From Campylobacter showae (lineage in GTDB: Bacteria; Campylobacterota; Campylobacteria; Campylobacterales; Campylobacteraceae), in the NCBI RefSeq assembly GCF_900573985.1, contig NZ_UWOK01000001.1:1302001-1366000 (forward strand): a DNA stretch of 64,000 nucleotides. The letters are read 5' to 3'. Shown one piece after another: positions 62,452 to 64,000 of the stretch (positions are counted from its first letter, which is position 1; every line of letters starts with the position of its first letter). Below the pieces are notes generated by a model. That model saw only the letters and a list, made by a program, of their open reading frames with translations. It was not told the origin of the DNA and did not search any database. Position numbers and translations under genes: made by a program.

Positions 62452-62901
62452 CTTAAATCCTTTTGATAGATTATTTTTCAGCAGTCTATCATTTGTTAAA
62501 TTTAAAAAACTTTTAAAAAGTGATATATAAAAAATACTAAAATTCAAAAATGCTCACAAATGCCTTTTAAATGCTCTACAATCAAAAATAAGCTTTTTCC
62601 CTATTCTTTTCTTATTTTTTTATCTATGCGGCTTTAATAGCCTTTAAAATCGTTTTAAAGGCCTAACTGATTTAAAATTTAAAAATCCAGCTTCAAATTT
62701 AAAATTTTCTCGCCGCATTAACTATTAATTTTTAAAATTTCTTTTCTGTTTATATAAATATATTTTTAAGAAAAATTTAAGTTATCTAAAATTTAATTAA
62801 AATTTAAAAATTCTAAAAATTTAAATTTTCAGCAACACAGACTCTATCTAAATTTTATTTTTTCCCTTTTTTAAATTTGTTTTTTACATATAGGTAGGAG
62901 G

Positions 62902-62919
62902 CGAGGCATTTTGTAAAAA
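62902..62919. repeat. 18-bp direct repeat, left copy, near the integrase
   Basis: CGAGGCATTTTGTAAAAA, repeated identically at 63014-63031 (112 bases further). Its last 15 bases are also the first 15 of every 184-bp tandem repeat. Candidate integrase arm-type site, excisionase site or operator. Confidence 0.6.
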
Positions 62920-63013
62920 CTTAAACTTTTTATTTAATTTTTCATTAGGCCATTAAGTATCCTATATCTCTTTGTTTTAATATACTTTCTAGCTACTAAT
63001 CTTAAAAATTATT

Positions 63014-63031
63014 CGAGGCATTTTGTAAAAA
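63014..63031. repeat. 18-bp direct repeat, right copy, near the integrase
   Basis: Identical to the copy at 62902-62919, and 154 bases upstream of the integrase ATG. Same interpretation. Confidence 0.6.
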
Positions 63032-63184
63032 ATCGCTTTTCTTAACCGCTTTTTTGTCAATTTTAAGAATTTCAAGCTCCGTAAAATCGCACTTTAAGCA
63101 AAAAATTTTTACTTCAAAAAATTTTAACCTTAAAGACGGCTACTTTTCGCTTACTTTTAATTAAATTTTGATAAAGTTACTCGT

Positions 63185-64000
63185 ATGAAAAATTTAGAAA
63201 AAAATAAAAATATCTATGTGCAGCACGGACGTTTTTATATCGATTGCCAAAGGGACGGCGTTAGAATTCGCCGTGCTACGGGTCTTAAAAAATCGCCTCT
63301 GGCGTTTGATTTCGTTCGTAAAAATTATGATTTATTTCTCGGCTCTAAATCCGATATCGCGGAGGCTAAACGCCGGTATCGCGAGCTCGAGGACTTGCAG
63401 ACCGACAGGCTCCTTAGAAAAGGGGAGAAAGACGCCGGCGCTACTAAAAATTCTAGCGAGTTTAGCTTTGATAGCGTGATCGATCGCCTCCTTGCCGAGA
63501 AGTCCTTTTTAAAGGATAAAACTAGGCGACTTTACGTGATTATGAGCCATACGATCACAGAATTTTTAAGCTCTAATGGTATTTTTTACCTAGCCGACTT
63601 TGAGAGGCATCACAGCGTAGAATTCGTTAAATTTTGCAAGGATAAAGGATTAAAAGATAGCTCCATTAGCGGCTACTGCTCCTTTTTTAAGATGGTTTTT
63701 CGATATGCCGTAAATAATGACATAATCTCCAAAAATCCGTTTTTTATTCCTAGATTTAAGCAGCATCTCGATGAATTAGAGGATGAAAAATTTCCACCGT
63801 TTAGCCTTGATGAAATTTTAGAACTCATTAAAAATGCCGACGACGAGCTGCGGCTGTTTTTGGTCGTGGCGTTCTTTACCGGTGCTAGAACCGGTGAAAT
63901 TTTAGCTCTTACTTTCGGCGATCTCGACTTTGAAAATAGGCAAATCCGGATAAATAAAACGCTTTCGGACGTCGGCATCGTGGATTCGCCCAAAACTAAA
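63185..64000 (+). CDS. int: Tyrosine recombinase/integrase (5' part; continues past the window)
   Basis: The ATG at 63185 opens a frame without stop for the remaining 272 codons. The arm-binding N-terminus (MKNLEKNKNIYVQHGRFYID) leads into a core-binding domain around 95-195 (VIDRLLAEKSF..., VNNDIISKNPF). The catalytic domain begins with FSLDEILELI and shows the first catalytic Arg in FFTGARTGEILALTFGDLDF (about 235-254). The later H-x-x-R and the Tyr nucleophile lie outside the window. It would integrate and excise the element. Confidence 0.9.
   Translation, partial: MKNLEKNKNIYVQHGRFYIDCQRDGVRIRRATGLKKSPLAFDFVRKNYDLFLGSKSDIAEAKRRYRELEDLQTDRLLRKGEKDAGATKNSSEFSFDSVIDRLLAEKSFLKDKTRRLYVIMSHTITEFLSSNGIFYLADFERHHSVEFVKFCKDKGLKDSSISGYCSFFKMVFRYAVNNDIISKNPFFIPRFKQHLDELEDEKFPPFSLDEILELIKNADDELRLFLVVAFFTGARTGEILALTFGDLDFENRQIRINKTLSDVGIVDSPKTK

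Larger units (their letters stand above)
62452..63184. other. AT-rich leader and integrase upstream region
   Basis: No gene besides the promoter areas of the coiled-coil gene (leftwards) and integrase (rightwards). Long A/T tracts alternate. Two copies of CGAGGCATTTTGTAAAAA lie inside. Confidence 0.5.
31009..64000. mobile_element. Integrative conjugative element with VirB/VirD4 apparatus (right end outside window)
   Basis: Between broken chromosomal genes and the window edge lies a continuous set of plasmid-type genes: Rep_3 initiator, ParA, SSB, topoisomerase, a full VirB2-B11 set with VirD4, MobC, relaxase, Toprim primase, toxin-antitoxin pairs and a terminal tyrosine integrase. The left edge is placed only approximately, between the last decayed gene (31008) and the rep promoter (about 31140). 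No tRNA was found there. The integrase points outward, so the right attachment site should lie past 64000. A wholly integrated plasmid is the alternative description. Confidence 0.85.

Overview
The window looks like a Campylobacter chromosome of the rectus/showae/curvus type, with moderate GC and very many AAATTT words. The basis is protein content plus gene order remembered from C. jejuni (purL, DnaJ-like, purH; ftsZ-ftsA-PPIase beside rsmH and an FtsL-like gene; helicase, FliL-like protein, lolA, secA, lolC-like permease). No database search was possible. Positions 1-31,000 are chromosomal backbone and 31,000-64,000 are one conjugative element that runs off the right edge.

Backbone. The first 7 kb hold purL, a Clp-fold serine protease (SDH family), a TerB-DnaJ membrane protein and purH. 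At 7.1-9.0 kb is a three-gene cluster: a DUF2249-like protein, a 12-helix haem-copper/NnrS-like membrane protein and a DUF59 Fe-S assembly factor. A C-terminal remnant of a suppressor-of-fused gene and a YwqG-like (DUF1963) gene follow; both families are known as immunity proteins. Then come the division genes (PPIase, ftsA, ftsZ on the minus strand; rsmH and an ftsL-like gene on the plus strand), a class II aldolase-fold protein that has lost its metal-binding residues, a D-amino-acid aminotransferase, a DUF523 protein, a lipoprotein joining NlpC/P60 and M15 peptidase domains, and the helicase/lolA/secA/lolC block. From 28.9 to 31.0 kb three consecutive genes are broken by frameshifts or in-frame TAG codons.

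Conjugative element. A Rep_3 initiator (31.2 kb) lies near the left end and a tyrosine integrase (63.2 kb, cut by the window) at the right. Between them, mostly on the minus strand, are VirB2, B3, B4, a 42-residue VirB7-like lipoprotein, B8, B9, B10, B11, MobC and VirD4, followed by an ArdC-N protein, VirB6/TrbL, SSB, a type IA topoisomerase, an EcoRI-type adenine methylase without a nuclease, ParA and a second small methyltransferase. A relaxase points the other way at 52.4 kb. A cargo block at 54.2-56.9 kb carries a HEPN/MNT toxin-antitoxin pair, a RelE/ParE-like pair, a lipoprotein and small genes. A second transfer block at 58-62.5 kb has a Toprim primase, TrbM, VirB5/TrbJ and two coiled-coil proteins.

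The most unusual part is non-coding, at 56.96-57.97 kb: an AT-rich repeat, a GC-rich multi-hairpin element closed by an 8-bp outer helix, and four tandem copies of a 184-bp unit. The unit keeps two hairpins although their stem bases change, and it contains GGCATTTTGTAAAAA, a motif that recurs twice upstream of the integrase. An AT-rich repeat family is found at four other places in the element, and two large inverted repeats precede the relaxase.
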